Notes: generated by a model from the sequence alone, not told the origin. DNA of 64,000 nt from Jacaranda mimosifolia (GCA_018894105.1 CM032127.1:32662260-32726259), one strand, 5' to 3'; counted from the stretch's first letter, positions 33,575 to 45,440 are shown. Numbers and translations: made by a program.

Positions 33575-35437
33575 TATTTTTATTATTATTATTATTAGTT
33601 AATATTTAATTAATTTTGGAAAATAAAAAAAATTAAACAAAAATAAAATAAGATCCCATCCCATACTCCACCTTCGATCCTCTGTAGACCCCACATGTGT
33701 GGCTGCTTGGCTAGGCGGCCCATTATCTCCAGCCGATAGGCCGAACATGGCAAGCCAGGCGAGCAGCCATGGCGTTGTTGGCTATACACACACACACATA
33801 TATATATGTATGTGCATATATATGTACATGATTTAAGTAAATTATTTTAACACTATTTAGCAATTTAAAATAGTAAAATGATTTTAGAGGGAAAATGTGT
33901 GATTGGAGGGAGTTTTCCTCCCACAATGCCAACTAAGCAAAGGGTGTAAATGCCAACAAGGTAAAAAAAGGATCTTAAGCAATTGGGTGGGTGCCAACAG
34001 AGCAAAATCTTCAATTTTAAAATATTTTGTCATGCCACATCAGCATTTTTGACAAATTTTCCAATTCCAATGAAAATTGAACTAGATGTGCATATCTTTT
34101 TATACTTAATAGAACTAAATTTTTGATTGTGTAAGATATATATAAAATAAAATTAAAAATTGAGCAAATATAAAGGATGGAAATTTTTTTGGCCGCACTA
34201 GATCGAAAGGATTAGTTGGTAATACTATTGTGCCAAAAATTCAACGGTTTTCTATTCTTGGTAGCTAGGTCAGGTCTAGTTTAGGTTTGTTAATGAGTAG
34301 GATTTATTCTATTCAGGCCCAAAGAAAATTGTAATATCCAAATTCAGGCTCAAACTTATTAAAAAAACTCAATGAGTATGAATTACTAATAGACTCATAG
34401 CCAACAATTATCCTTTATTTTAATACTCAAATTTAACCAATTTACCTAAAATTACATATATCAAAATGAAAAATAGACTAATGACAAACTTTCAATCTAT
34501 ATAAATTAAAAAAATAATTAATATTTTTTATAAAATAGTATAATTTTTTAGCCATTTACATATATTTGTTTAAATATATTATATTGAAAATGTAAAATTA
34601 ATTGTTGTCTCCTAGCTGGGATATGTGTGTGTGTGTGTGTGCAATGGTGGAAGTTAATTTGTCCAACTGTAATTTATTTTAAAAATAGTTATTTCACTAA
34701 CTGGGATTGTTAAAATATAAATAAATTATTAAACAATATGTAAATTACTGGTAATGTTTATCTAAAATAATTCATAAATATTCATTAGGCATGAATATAT
34801 GCATAGAACATATTTAAATTTATCCAGTTCATATATTAATTTGATCTGATCATGAAATATGACTTGTAAGGTGGGATTCAGATTGAAAAAAATATTTATT
34901 AATCATAACTCGCAAAATTACATTCTAATAGATATGTTTTAAAATCAGTATTGGGCTGGAGTCCAAATTATTGTCCATTTCGATTTTCAACCAAACTCTA
35001 TATTGTCTCAGACCAACACCTAGCAATTCAGAAGGGGGAAAAATAATATTTTTTTAATTTTTTTTATTTAATATATCAAAATTAAATGCATAAACTAATT
35101 AAATTAAATTAAATATATATAGTAATTAAATTTAAGTAATAAATTTTGTTACCATATACCAAAAGAATCTTTTAATACAAAAAAACAAAATAATCAAAAC
35201 ACTAAAAAATATGTTTCAAGAAGCTAGACCCAATGGCTTTGTCTGGATATATACATAAGATTGATAAGATTATAATGAATATTAATGATACAGTAGGATT
35301 ACACTGTTGAAAATAAAATAATATTATGTTTGGTGGCTAGGATTACACATTTTGAATATGTATCTATTTTATTAATCTTTTGTATGGATACAAGGATTAA
35401 ATATTTTGGGCATGCAATTTACTAAAATACCCGTTGT
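33435..35437. other. Spacer with (AAT)n and an inverted-repeat partner
   Basis: Holds (AAT)n at about 33526-33573, a CACACACAC/TATATATA run near 33786-33805 and a (GT)n run near 34627-34641. The segment 34020-34200 is the inverted partner of 25540-25700. The short open frames seen here have no known motif. No gene was recognised. Confidence 0.5.
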
Positions 35438-35446
35438 AATAATACA

Positions 35447-35755
35447 GGAAAAATTGCAAAAGTAGGACCGTAACTATAGCCAAATCGCATTGTAGGACCA
35501 AAATTTGGGGTCGTAGTAAACTATGACCGAAACTCATAAAAATTAAAAAAAAAAAAAAGGTACCGCACTCATCGCAAAACTCAATCAGCGTTGGTGATGC
35601 TCGTGTGTCATTGTTGTGGCGCTGGCGTGTAACAAAATTCGATGAACTAAATCCTAGTAAGCTTGGGCCTGCTTTCATGTTATCTGCCAACTCAATAGAA
35701 AAATGCCACGTCAATTAATTCCAACACATAGGACCAAGTGGAAGGAAATTGTTGG
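35447..35755 (+). repeat. MULE left terminal inverted repeat
   Basis: Opens GGAAAAATTGCAAAAGTAGG. Pairs with the right TIR with several indels; the left copy is about 50 bases longer. The transposase would bind it, and in Mutator elements the TIRs also act as promoters for the inside genes. Confidence 0.9.
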
Positions 35756-35850
35756 CTTCTTAAGCGGGAATTAGCCAACATAAATTTCTTATTCACAAAA
35801 GCCCTAGCTCCTGTTCGTTGTTCATAGAGGAGAGAAGAAGAGAAACAACA

Positions 35851-36354
35851 ATGTCATTTATTTCATCAAGTTCAAGTAATGTTGTATGCTACTGCAGTAA
35901 GAAAGCAGTCATTTGCACATCCTGGATGATGGTAATCCAAGGAGGAGATTTCTTTCTTGTGTTGATTACGAAGTGAAAGGAGGTTCAAATCTTGTGAATC
36001 TAAGGTTAGAATGAGACGTAATAATGGTTTATTTTGACACCCCTCTATTTCTCTTATAAATATATATATATATTGCTTTCCAGTGGTAAGGATGTTCTTT
36101 TTTTAATTGGGAGGATCCTCCATGATGCTAAAGAGCAAAGCTCATAATTCTAGGCTTGCTTCGAAGGATTAAAGCAAAAGATTCTGAAATTGCAGATTGC
36201 AGAGGTGAAGCTGAAAAAAAAAAGAAGACTTGAAGTGATGCTGGGCATGACTTGGTTAATTGTCATTTTTCACTTGTTGTGGGTGTTTTGGCTTGGTTTG
36301 GAGATGAAGACATATAAGCAGAGGATTGGAGGACCTTATAAATTGTTACTTTGA
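35851..36354 (+). pseudogene. GRF-type zinc finger, coiled-coil, membrane protein carried by the MULE
   Basis: Exon 1 from ATG at 35851 (MSFISSSSSNVVCYC) to about 36004, a short intron (GTTAGA...TTTCCAG), exon 2 from 36084 to a stop at 36352-36354. Translation across frame changes shows the GRF order: C-x-C, then a TSW segment, GNPRRRFLSC, then GCSFFNWEDPP. This matches GRF zinc fingers (C-x-C ... T-S/N ... N-x-G/R-R-x-F-x-x-C ... C-x-F/Y-x-W). After it come a charged helix (LKLQIAEVKLKKKRRLEV) and a hydrophobic span (WLIVIFHLLWVFWLGL). GRF fingers bind nucleic acid in other proteins; the job here is unknown. At least two frameshifts and one stop break it. It could be an old captured host gene or a resident second gene of the element. 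Confidence 0.6.
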
Positions 36355-37027
36355 AGAAAAAGAAGAAGCTTAATTTGTGGCTTGTTTGTGTCTATTTTTA
36401 GTTTAAGTTGCATAGTATAGATGGATGGAGATTTTCAATTGTTTTCTTGCCCATTCGTACTGATATGCATGGGACTTGTAGAATTTAATGTAATTTTTAC
36501 AGCTTTATGTAAGCTTGGTTTTCAATGTTGAAGTGTCATTAAAAGAATATGGTTTTCTTTATGTTCCGAGTAGATAAATCTGTGCAAAAGGCCAAAGGTA
36601 AACAGACTTATAACATGATCATAAATTAACTTGAAAAAGTCATTCAACCAAAATAATACAATAAATACATGCACTCTGCCAAACACTAAGCCAAGGAGCA
36701 ACAAAAGATATAAATAGAACATTGAAATAAAAAAGTCTAGCTTCATTAAACTGTTAAGAACCAATAGTCACATCAACGATGTAAAATTCATCAATAAAAA
36801 TGCATTCATTAATCTGTCCACTTAGCAAAAACTGGCAAAATGGCTATATCCACAAAACATCAATAAAAAGGCTACCCAAAAAGAATGAAAAAATAGAATA
36901 TCTCAACAATTATAGCACTCCAAAAACAGATGCACACTAAGGACTCCAACAACTCCAGAATATCCCGACAATTACAGCACTCTAACCAACAACCCTAGAA
37001 ATAGAACAAAAAATCTTAATCATTTGA
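36355..37027. other. Convergent 3' region between the two MULE genes
   Basis: AT-rich sequence between the stops of the plus-strand GRF gene and the minus-strand transposase. The 80-codon minus frame at 36522-36764 is hydrophobic, has no recognised motif and is probably not a gene. Confidence 0.5.
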
Positions 37028-40000
37028 TTAACTTGGACTACTTGCATTAGACAATCCAGAATTGATGCTTGATAGCTCTACAAACTTTTTCCCTCCTTGT
37101 TTAATGATAGGAACAGCAGCATGAGTAATTGTGCTTCTTGACTGTTGTATAAATTGGCAACCCTGAAATGGTGGATAAGCTTTAATATTCACCCTGGAGT
37201 GTAACACCCTTGAATGTTGTTTAGTATTCATTCCCATTTGCATCTGGTTGTACATGGAAGGGTCAAGAACAAGTCTTGGTTTAGTGGCATGATGTTGTGA
37301 TGGAATTGCTTCAGTGGCATGCTGCTCAATTGGAGCTTCCTGTAGCTTTGCTTCATTTGGTGGCAAAATGAAAGTTGAGCCAACTTGGCTGGCACCTCCA
37401 GTAGCTGTTGGTACTTGGCTTGAAACATCAATTAATATCATCAGTTGAAGGATTAAACTAACTTGTCCCTTCTTTAGGGTGCTTTCCTTTCTTTCTCACC
37501 TATCAAAAATATAAAGACACGAAATTAGCAAACAATACAAGTAACAGTACAGTAAAATGAACAAATCAAGTATTATCAAATTGAAGTAATACTTACATCC
37601 AACTTTTACCTAGGCCTCCTCATTTCATTATCACCAGATTGCTCCGAATGCACATTTTCATCAACAGACCTCATTCTCCTACAAGTTTTAGCATTATGGC
37701 CAACCACACCATAGACACTACATTTGATAGTGCTAAGTTGCTTTCTCAACTTCATTGTCTCCTTCGCTTTTGCTTTTTTATGTTTTTTGTCTTTAAGCTC
37801 ATCTACTTCCATCTTCTAGCCTATGAAGGCTTACTTGCACACCTTTTAAAATTAGCTGGCAATGGTGGAATGAACATGGTCTCACCCTACAACTCATCAC
37901 CAGTGATAGGCAATATAGCTGGCTTGTACACCTGCTTGTAATTTTCAATAGAGTAACAACTATGGACATAATTTTCAGGATTCTTTCTTTTGTTAAATAT
38001 GGCAGCCAAAGCATATTTACATGGAATTCCTGATAGCTGCCACCTTCTAAAAGTGCAAGTCATGTTATGCAAGTCAATATAATGTTAGCTACCATCAAAG
38101 CGCGAAATTTGGTAATGAGTGGCATCTGCTTTGATGGGGATGCAATCTGCTACCTTACTTGCATTCTTTTCAAGAAACTTGGTTATTTTGGGGCAAAATG
38201 TCCCATTCCACTTTGACTCTATTCTCTTGTAGCCTTTTCATCATGTACTCCCGTATCCATTCCATCATAGTCACAATAGGTTTCTCTCTAGCTTCTAAAA
38301 TACAGCTATTAGAGCTTTCACACAAGTTGATATCACATTTTGGACCTTCATTGAAGTTAGAACTACTCCATTGGCTTTGTGGTTTATCATTGAACCAATC
38401 AGCAACACTTGCATCTATATCTCTCATTTCTTGCATTCTTTTTTTAAACTCTCCAACTGTTGTTGCCTTGGCTGCCCTCAACAAAGCATTTTTGAATGAC
38501 AAACTCCTAAAGCCAGCCTGTTTCATGTTATTATGCATGTGTCTGACACAAAATCTATGTGTTGAACTGGGGATGCATTATCAAAAGCAAGTATCAATCT
38601 TTTCTGTTTATCAAACATAAATGTATACTGACTTTCATCCCTAATTTGCAAATCTTGCTTCAAAATTGGCAAGAACTATTCCTAAGTATCACCAACTCTT
38701 TACAGACCATAGCATATGAGATTAGGTAGGTGTTATTGTTTGGATCCACACCCACAGCTATCAAAAGTACTTCTCTATGGGGCCCTTTCAAATGACATCC
38801 ATCTATAGCAATAAAAAGCCTGCAACCAGCCCTAAACCCTTGTTTTAATGCTTCAAAGCACACATAGAACTTGCTGAATCTAGCCTCTCCATCAAATTCT
38901 TTAGTCCCCAAAATAACAGTACAGCCAGGGTTACTCCTCCTTAGCTCTGCAGCATAATCCCATAGCTTACTATACTGATAATCAGAGCTGCCCTCAAGGA
39001 TCTTAATTACTTTTTTCTTTGCTCTGTATGCTTGATCCCTAGATATATCACATCTTAATTCATTGATTGCATCTGTTCTAAAACCCTTTTTGTCTCTCTT
39101 AGGGTCAGCTTTAAACTTGTGCAAGTACCTCTCGCTCGGCTACCTAGTCTTCAAGTTCTTCACATTAAAGGTCTGTGCACATGAGTGGTTGGGGTTATAC
39201 TTCCTCAATACAAAAGTGCTTTCATTATTCAGCTTTCTAACATTCATTCTCCATGGATAGTCCTCGATCCCACATTTATATAAACTCTATCTTTTGCACT
39301 CTTAGTTTGCTTCAATGTTTTCTTTGTCTCAATGGCATGAGATTGGATAGCTTTTTGGAATTCAGCCTTAGTGCTGAAATCATATTTATCTCAAATGTAG
39401 GATCATATATCTCCATTGGATTAAAGATAGGATGACTTTGTCACTTCTCATCATCGTCATCAGATAAGTAGTCATCAAAGTCATTATCACTGTCAACCAA
39501 ATCAGGTTCAGACTTATTTTCACTTGAGTCCAACTCATTAGTGGCATTATTATCATTGTCAGCATCTAATGTCTCAGCTTCTCTTGGCCCATCATCTATA
39601 TTTTCATCAAATAAACTATCATAATCTATTAGCTTATCTTCTCCTTCGTAATCACTATCAATAAGTGAATCACTGTCATTGAACTTATATTCATCTTCAT
39701 TAGGTATAGAAGGCACAGTGTCCATTGCAGCTTCATATGCATCAATCAGTACATCCATATCTCTAAAAAGGCTGTCAGCATTAATGCCCCCAAAATTATC
39801 TTTATGTTGTTGCTCCTTGTCTTGAATTGGATTATGCTGATGTTTAAGTTCTTCATTTTGCAAAAAATTAGTATCATGCTCATCTAATATCTGTTCAATG
39901 CCTTTTTGTTCTATATTTTTGACATCTTACAACATCCAAATTGGTTATTTTTTCAGCAACATCCACATCAGTTGCATACTCATCATGTTGAAGTTCTTCA

Positions 40001-40760
40001 TTTTGCAAAAAATCATTACCATGCACTTAATTATGTCTATTTAATGTCTGTTTGTTCTATATTTTCAGCATCCAAGTGGTTATTTTTTCAGCAACATCTA
40101 CATCAGTTGCATACTTATCATGTTGAAGTTCTTCATTTTGCAAAAAATCATTACCATGCACCTGTGTCTGTTCAATGCCTTCTTGTTTTATATTTTCAGC
40201 ATCCAAAGTGGTTATTGTTTCTGTAACATCTACATCAGTTGCGTAATCATCATCTACATCTACCACATCTGCATCTACTTGTCCAGTATGTTCATCACCT
40301 ATAGTTCCATCTACATATTTAGGTTGCATTTGAGGTTGCACTTCAGATGGAGGTTGCTCTTCAATTTGAGCAACATCTTTTGTTCAATTTGTGGCAACAC
40401 ATCTTTTCCTTCATTCTCCTACTGCATGTTAGGGTCAACTGGAGATATGTACTTAGCATCAACATATACATGCATCTCAACCTTTGCATTACTAAACTCA
40501 AGAGCATAATTATCTATCCTACTATCGGAGTTTAACAACTTAAAACCAGTTGTCAGCCTAACACAATACCTTCTCTTAAACCCTAAACCATTTATGTCTT
40601 TGGAAAACTCATCTAAGTTCAAGTTAGACATATGCTTGCTCTCCACGTAATCAAACTTCACAAGATGCCCTCCAATGTTGTCATCCTTTGGGAAAATAAA
40701 AATTTTTCCACCATAATACATTGCAATTGTAAGGCTCTGTGAAATGGGATCTGTTGGTGA
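37028..40760 (-). pseudogene. MuDR-type MULE transposase, broken
   Basis: Minus-strand frames in order. 40419-40721 is an N-terminal segment (MYYGGKIFIFPKDDNIGG). 39441-39863 and 40057-40341 are acidic spacer frames. At 38660-39124 the MULE core region has the first catalytic Asp in LFIAIDGCHLKG (codon 38801-38803). 38170-38538 is the later part of the core. 37887-38072 is the SWIM zinc finger, altered (RRWQLSGIPCKYA, with Tyr where His is usual). 37606-37812 is a knuckle whose second Cys is Tyr (KCSVYGVVGHNAKTC). 37028-37441 is the C-terminal tail. The enzyme would bind the TIRs and cut and paste the element. Frameshifts around 38540-38660 and 39125-39440, plus stops, rule out function. Confidence 0.85.
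39838..40275 (-). repeat. Tandem repeats in the acidic part of the transposase, ~130-145 bp unit
   Basis: Three fuller units and a partial first one share GTTGAAGTTCTTCATTTTGC and GGTTATTTTTTCAGCAACATC-like landmarks. They start near 39838 (partial), 39911, 40057 and 40187. On the minus strand each encodes an acidic block containing N-E-E-L-x-H-D. Unit lengths differ, which breaks the frame between copies. Confidence 0.8.
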
Positions 40761-41370
40761 ACAAAATTATTGATGTATAAGATGCATGCAGGAAAAAAAA
40801 AGGCAAGTGCAGAAAACCCTAAATACTACTGTTATGTTAGAAATGCAGTCATACTTCAATATAGTAGGCCCGTCTTGCACCCAAAAATAAGGGCAAGCAA
40901 CAAATTGGAGGGGATCGCATGCAAAATACATAAAATTAATGAAAATTATTTTAAAAATGCAAATGAGGACCATTGGTATAGAAATGTCGACAAAAGCAGG
41001 ACAACATAAAGAGGATAAACAAAGTAATTTGACATATGACACTATAACTGACAAAATACGGTCTAAAACACAACTAAACACATTATTAAAGTCATATCAT
41101 CATATAAAATTGCATAATCAGTAACAAATCAAAAAATTTAAAGGGAATCACTTACGGTATAATGGGGGTGGAAAGTTAATATTTCACTGCAAACGCTTGA
41201 ATACCACTTTTTATTACTTTTCGCTGCTTACAAATGCATGGGTTCTCCAATGCTACAATTTTTATTTCAGATTTTGCAACAAAAATTAGAAAATGGATGA
41301 GAGGGGAGTGTGAATCGAAAGGGAGATTTAGGGATTTAGGGTTTTGATTTGGCGGTTTATTCTTTTTGTC
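40761..41370. other. 5' flank of the MULE transposase
   Basis: Between the transposase start and the right TIR. It should hold the minus-strand promoter and leader. No convincing TATA element or open frame was identified; the overlapping short frames at 40767-41124 lack motifs. Confidence 0.5.
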
Positions 41371-41631
41371 TAATAATTTCCTTCCACTTGGTCCTGTGTG
41401 TTGGATTTAATTGACGTGGTGTTTTTTTGTTGAGTTGGTGGACAACGTGGAAGATGGCCTAAGCTTACTAGGATTCAACTCACCAGATTTTGTTACACGT
41501 CAGTGACATGCGAGCATCATCGATGCTGACTGAATTTTTCGATGAGCGTGGTACCTTTTTTTTTCCTTAATTTTTATGAGTTTTGGTCCTACAATGTGAT
41601 TTGGCTATAATTAACTTTTACAATTTTCCCT
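41371..41631 (-). repeat. MULE right terminal inverted repeat
   Basis: Ends CAATTTTCCCT at 41631 and pairs with the left TIR. It is followed at once by the AATAATACA duplication (41632-41640). Confidence 0.9.
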
Positions 41632-41640
41632 AATAATACA

Positions 41641-43149
41641 AGTCCATGTGATAAAATATTGTTTTAAGGGTAATATTGTCAGATTTTATGAGTTTACATG
41701 GGTACACTTGTTAAACAACTAGCTTCTTTTTCCCAATATGATATTAGATTTACACAATTTCGGTCAGATTAGGGAGATTATTTATGAATTATTGAAGGGA
41801 TTGTGGACCAAGCCTTTTATATCTATTATGGGCTTATTTCACCAAAACCAACTACTTGATGAGGATTGATATTATAATCTATCAAGCTTCATCCACAAAT
41901 ACAAACATGCCCAATGGTAATTAGGTTGTATAGGGGTAGGATAGGGTATTGTGTTTTATTCATTGTGTACTTTTTTTTATATACATCACACATTATCAGA
42001 AGTCTGTTAGAACCCGAACTCCTAAACCTCCCACATAATGTGGGATATTTGTGCCGTTGGGCCACAGGCCACTCGGCTATTCATTGTGTATTTTAGGGTA
42101 GGATATATAACACATAGGATTTTATCAATTTGGTAGTTAGGATATTGACACTCCTAGACTGGTGATGTGAGGTCATCTGATTTAGAATTTAGAATTTTCA
42201 TCAGCCTTTAGTTTGACTCCTGCTCCTTGTTTTAATTTCCATTCTTCATTTTGTATTATCCCTTGCATGGTTGCCTTGTCTACATGCACTACTCTGATGC
42301 CTGTAGGCTGCAGCAATGAGGTATCCATGAGTTATAGTAGTTGGTCAAAATCAAAATCAAGTCAAGTTAAAAAATGGATAGAGATTTATTTACACATACA
42401 CACACACACATAGATATATATAATTCCTGATTTTTATTTTAAACTATGGAGAAATCGATCTTTGTATTTGATTAATGAAACCCCATATTAAGTTGAAATT
42501 TTCAAATAATAAAGTAGTTATTATTATTCTTGATCGAACTCTTGTCTCATCTAAATTTTATAAAAGTTATTTACATGTATTAGCTATTGCATTCATGAAC
42601 ATTTTTAGTTTTTAATTTTGAAAAATTGGATGATTATTATAAAGAATTCAGATTGTATAACAATTTCAAAATTAATTAAACTACATGTAAATTATAGAAA
42701 AAGTGAAGAAAAGTGACCAGTTGATTCAAACTAGCCCTATTTACCTCTATCCAATTAACTAGCATATTTGTAATATATTATTTGTTGCATCACAAATTCA
42801 CAATTCACATCTAGCTATATATATATATATAAATTGTTGATTTGGGAGTGAAGAGAGTGGGGATACCTGATCGAGACCATACCATCTCTATCTCTCTTAC
42901 AGCAGTTTCTGCCTCTTATTACTATGTATATACATAACACGGTCTCCGATCCTTCCTAATTCCGCCTGCATTCATGGCGGCCTCTTCTATACATCTCCTA
43001 GTCACATTATATTTTTTACTTATCCAACTCTACAAAGTACAAACTAAGAAAACCAACCAAAAAAAATGACAACATATATATATATATGTACAGTAAATTT
43101 CAATCTTTAATTTGTAATTATTTCCTAAGGGAAGGGATAATTTGCTAAT
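41641..43149. other. Spacer, no gene recognised
   Basis: Short runs of CA/TA microsatellite near 42395-42420 and 42818-42829. An open frame at 42213-42413 and a CT-rich block near 42880-42980 that resembles a gene leader are present, but neither has an identifiable product. Confidence 0.4.
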
Positions 43150-43159
43150 TTAATTTCTT

Positions 43160-43499
43160 GAGATAATTGCAAATACTCCCCATGTGGAATGTTTCATAGG
43201 CAATTATACCTTTATGTAATTCTAATTATAGTCAAAGGCATTTAGGCTCTTGTTGGCCAATAGTGTTGTACGTCCGCCCCTTGTGTGATTAGTATTTGTA
43301 TTTTACCCTTTTTTTAGATTTTTTTTCCCACGAGATAATTGCAAAAAACCCCTTGTGAAATGTCTCAAAGGAAATTACCCCCTGTGTAACTTTAATTGTC
43401 AAAAGCCCCTTGTGCTATATAGTCAAAGGCATTTAGACCCTTGTTGGCCAATAGTATTATGCACGCGCCCCTTGTGTGATTAATATTTGTATTTAACAA
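43160..43499 (+). repeat. Internal tandem duplication at the left end of the small MULE
   Basis: GAGATAATTGC at 43160 recurs at 43332. The two ~165 bp blocks match along their length, sharing AGTCAAAGGCATTTAG and CTTGTTGGCCAATAGT. Each ends in a GCCCCTTGTGTGATTA segment. The sequence resembles a duplicated TIR, or one element inserted beside a relative. Confidence 0.75.
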
Positions 43500-43797
43500 T
43501 TGAAAAGTCATTTTTATCATTTTAAAACCTTTTTCCAATTAAAAATTTGGGAGATTCTCATGTTAGTAAGTCCTAATTTTCAATAGGTAAGTTCTTGAAG
43601 AAATAGTGAAAAAAGGAGCAATAAAAATCATGCGATCAAATAGGAGTATTTTCACCAAAAAATAATTAGTCAATGGGTGAATGGATGTGAGGTGTGGTGA
43701 GCAACTGGATTGTAATATGAGGACGAATTTTATTTTCATAACTTGGGGGGTTTTGACAATTCAAAATAACACAGGGAGATTTTTTGCAATTTAACTC
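43160..43797. mobile_element. Small non-autonomous MULE with 9-10 bp target duplication
   Basis: Left end GAGATAATTGCAAATAC at 43160. Right end read inward AGAGTTAAATTGCAAAAAAT. Flanks match: TTAATTTCTT at 43150-43159 and again at 43798-43807. Only the very ends are inverted, so the TIRs are short or eroded. The left ~165 bp is internally duplicated (see next entry). No coding capacity was found. Confidence 0.6.
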
Positions 43798-43807
43798 TTA
43801 ATTTCTT

Positions 43808-44980
43808 TCCACCTTTTTCAACTTTTGTAAAATTAAGATTGGAATCAATTAATCCCTCGGTCCACACAAAAACACACTCTTATTGAATTATAACTATGTC
43901 TCAAATGTCCAAAAAGGCATCACCGTTAGTGACTAATTTTCTGAAAAGGCAATTTAATTTTGCAATAGCAGAAAAAATATATATTGTCTAGAACATATGT
44001 TGTCACATTTCACATAAGAAGATAATTAACAGACATATTGAATGCGGCGGCCGCCTCTCACATGTGCGCACTTCCCATTTTCATTTTTCTTAGAAAACGA
44101 AAATAAACAGCTATTAATTTCTTCTTTATTTTTATATATTTTTATTCTTAAAATATTTTTTTAAACATACTTTTACACTTTCTTTTTATTTGTTACACCA
44201 TTTTTTTACTCTTATTTGCACGACTTTTGATATAAAAATATAGCAATATTTGAATACATTTCATTTTCAACCCTATATAATCATATCATTTTAGATAAAA
44301 ACAATCAAACAATATTTCATTTAAAATTTAAACTCATAACTAACTTTTCACTTTTTAAAATAGAAAATAGAAAATGACTTTGAAAATATATCCAAATCAA
44401 ACGGGCTCTAAATTCTTGTATATATATGTGTGTGTGTGTGTAGATCTCATAAAATTATGAGTTTTCGTGCCCCTAATAAAATTCTGACTAGCTACCAAAA
44501 TATTCCGAGGGCAAAAAAGTAATTTAAGCCTGCATGTGGAGCATTATTTTCAACTGTCTGTCTGTGGGGCAGCATTAGCCATCAGTTTAGCCTCAACTTT
44601 CTTTGTTGGTGCAAAAGTACCTTGAGCATTGCAAAAAGCCCTGAAAAAATACAAGTCACACTCATAGGTCGCTGTCCCCAAACAGGCCCTTAAGATTCTG
44701 GCTAGTGTTCTCTCCCAGACCATTAGAGGAGCCATCACGATCATGGCACGTGGCATGGTTGGCGGGTCGAGGATGAATACTGAATGATAATATAATGATG
44801 GTGTAATAATTTGACAATATTATTATTGTTGGCTTGCAGTACTGCTCCACCCACTGCTTAGTGCTTAATTACTGATCATCATAGATTGCTTTCTGCTGCA
44901 CTGCAGTATGCATGCATGAGGGCCATAAATAAGCAGTGATTGTTAGGTACAAAGTTTAGACTACTGGCTAGTTTTATCAA
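43808..44980. other. Spacer with a truncated PIF-type MITE and unassigned frames
   Basis: 44080-44408 ends in AAACGGGCTC followed by TAA (44409-44411). Its interior resembles the PIF-type MITEs at 24977 and 58769, but its left end is missing. A TG/TA microsatellite lies at 44417-44443. Minus frames at 44550-44756 and 44662-44850 overlap; the first contains FRAFCNAQGTFAPTKKVEAK after a TTTTTTCAG acceptor-like site and may be an exon remnant. I do not recognise the protein. Confidence 0.4.
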
Positions 44981-45440
44981 GGCTTTGTTCACTAGCATTT
45001 TGGGAAATTTTTTCCCAACTTCTAAAATAATCCCCAAAAATATACACATTCTCCAATTATTTTTCCAAAATACAAAAAATTTATACCCAAAAAATCCTCA
45101 GAATTCAATCTCAAAAAGACCTTATACACTACCCTAGCCTACCTTGACCCTACCTAACACTCAAGTATATATATATATATACACACCATCAAAGTATATA
45201 TATATACACATTACATAAAAAAAATAATTTCTTCCTACAAACCCAACAAAAAAGTAAATGATTTGACATCTACAATAAAATTTGTCCCCCCACCAAAACA
45301 TTAACAAACAAACAACTCATTCTCGATCTATTTTTCCAAAACATAAACAAACACTTGACATTTTTTTCAAGTTTTCTCCCAAAAACTCATTCTCCCAAAA
45401 TTTTTTCTAGAAAATGGCCAAAATGCTAGTGAACAAGCCC
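44981..45440. mobile_element. hAT-like MITE
   Basis: Inverted ends of about 25 bp: left GGCTTTGTTCACTAGCATTT, right read inward GGGCTTGTTCACTAGCATTT. The interior is AT-rich, with TA microsatellites at about 45165-45205 and no coding capacity. The GGGCTTGTTC terminus is common in plant hAT-type MITEs. A clear 8-bp target duplication was not found, so the superfamily is provisional. Confidence 0.6.

Larger units (their letters stand above)
35447..41631. mobile_element. Complete Mutator-like element (MULE), 6.2 kb, two genes
   Basis: TIRs: left 35447-35755, right 41371-41631, clearly related through their length (for example CCAACACATAGGACCAAGTG on the left against CACTTGGTCCTGTGTGTTGG on the right). 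The nine bases outside each end are identical: AATAATACA at 35438-35446 and 41632-41640. Long TIRs plus a 9-bp duplication define Mutator. Inside are a minus-strand transposase (37028-40760) and a convergent plus-strand GRF zinc-finger gene (35851-36354). Both are decayed, so the copy cannot mobilise itself. The perfect duplication suggests it is not very old, or is well preserved. Confidence 0.9.

Noticed and set aside
37639..40535. Plus-strand open frames within the MULE (37639, 38159, 39906, 40120)
   Set aside because: They oppose the transposase frames, and their repeats (for example at 39906-40226) come from the acidic tandem repeats on the other strand.
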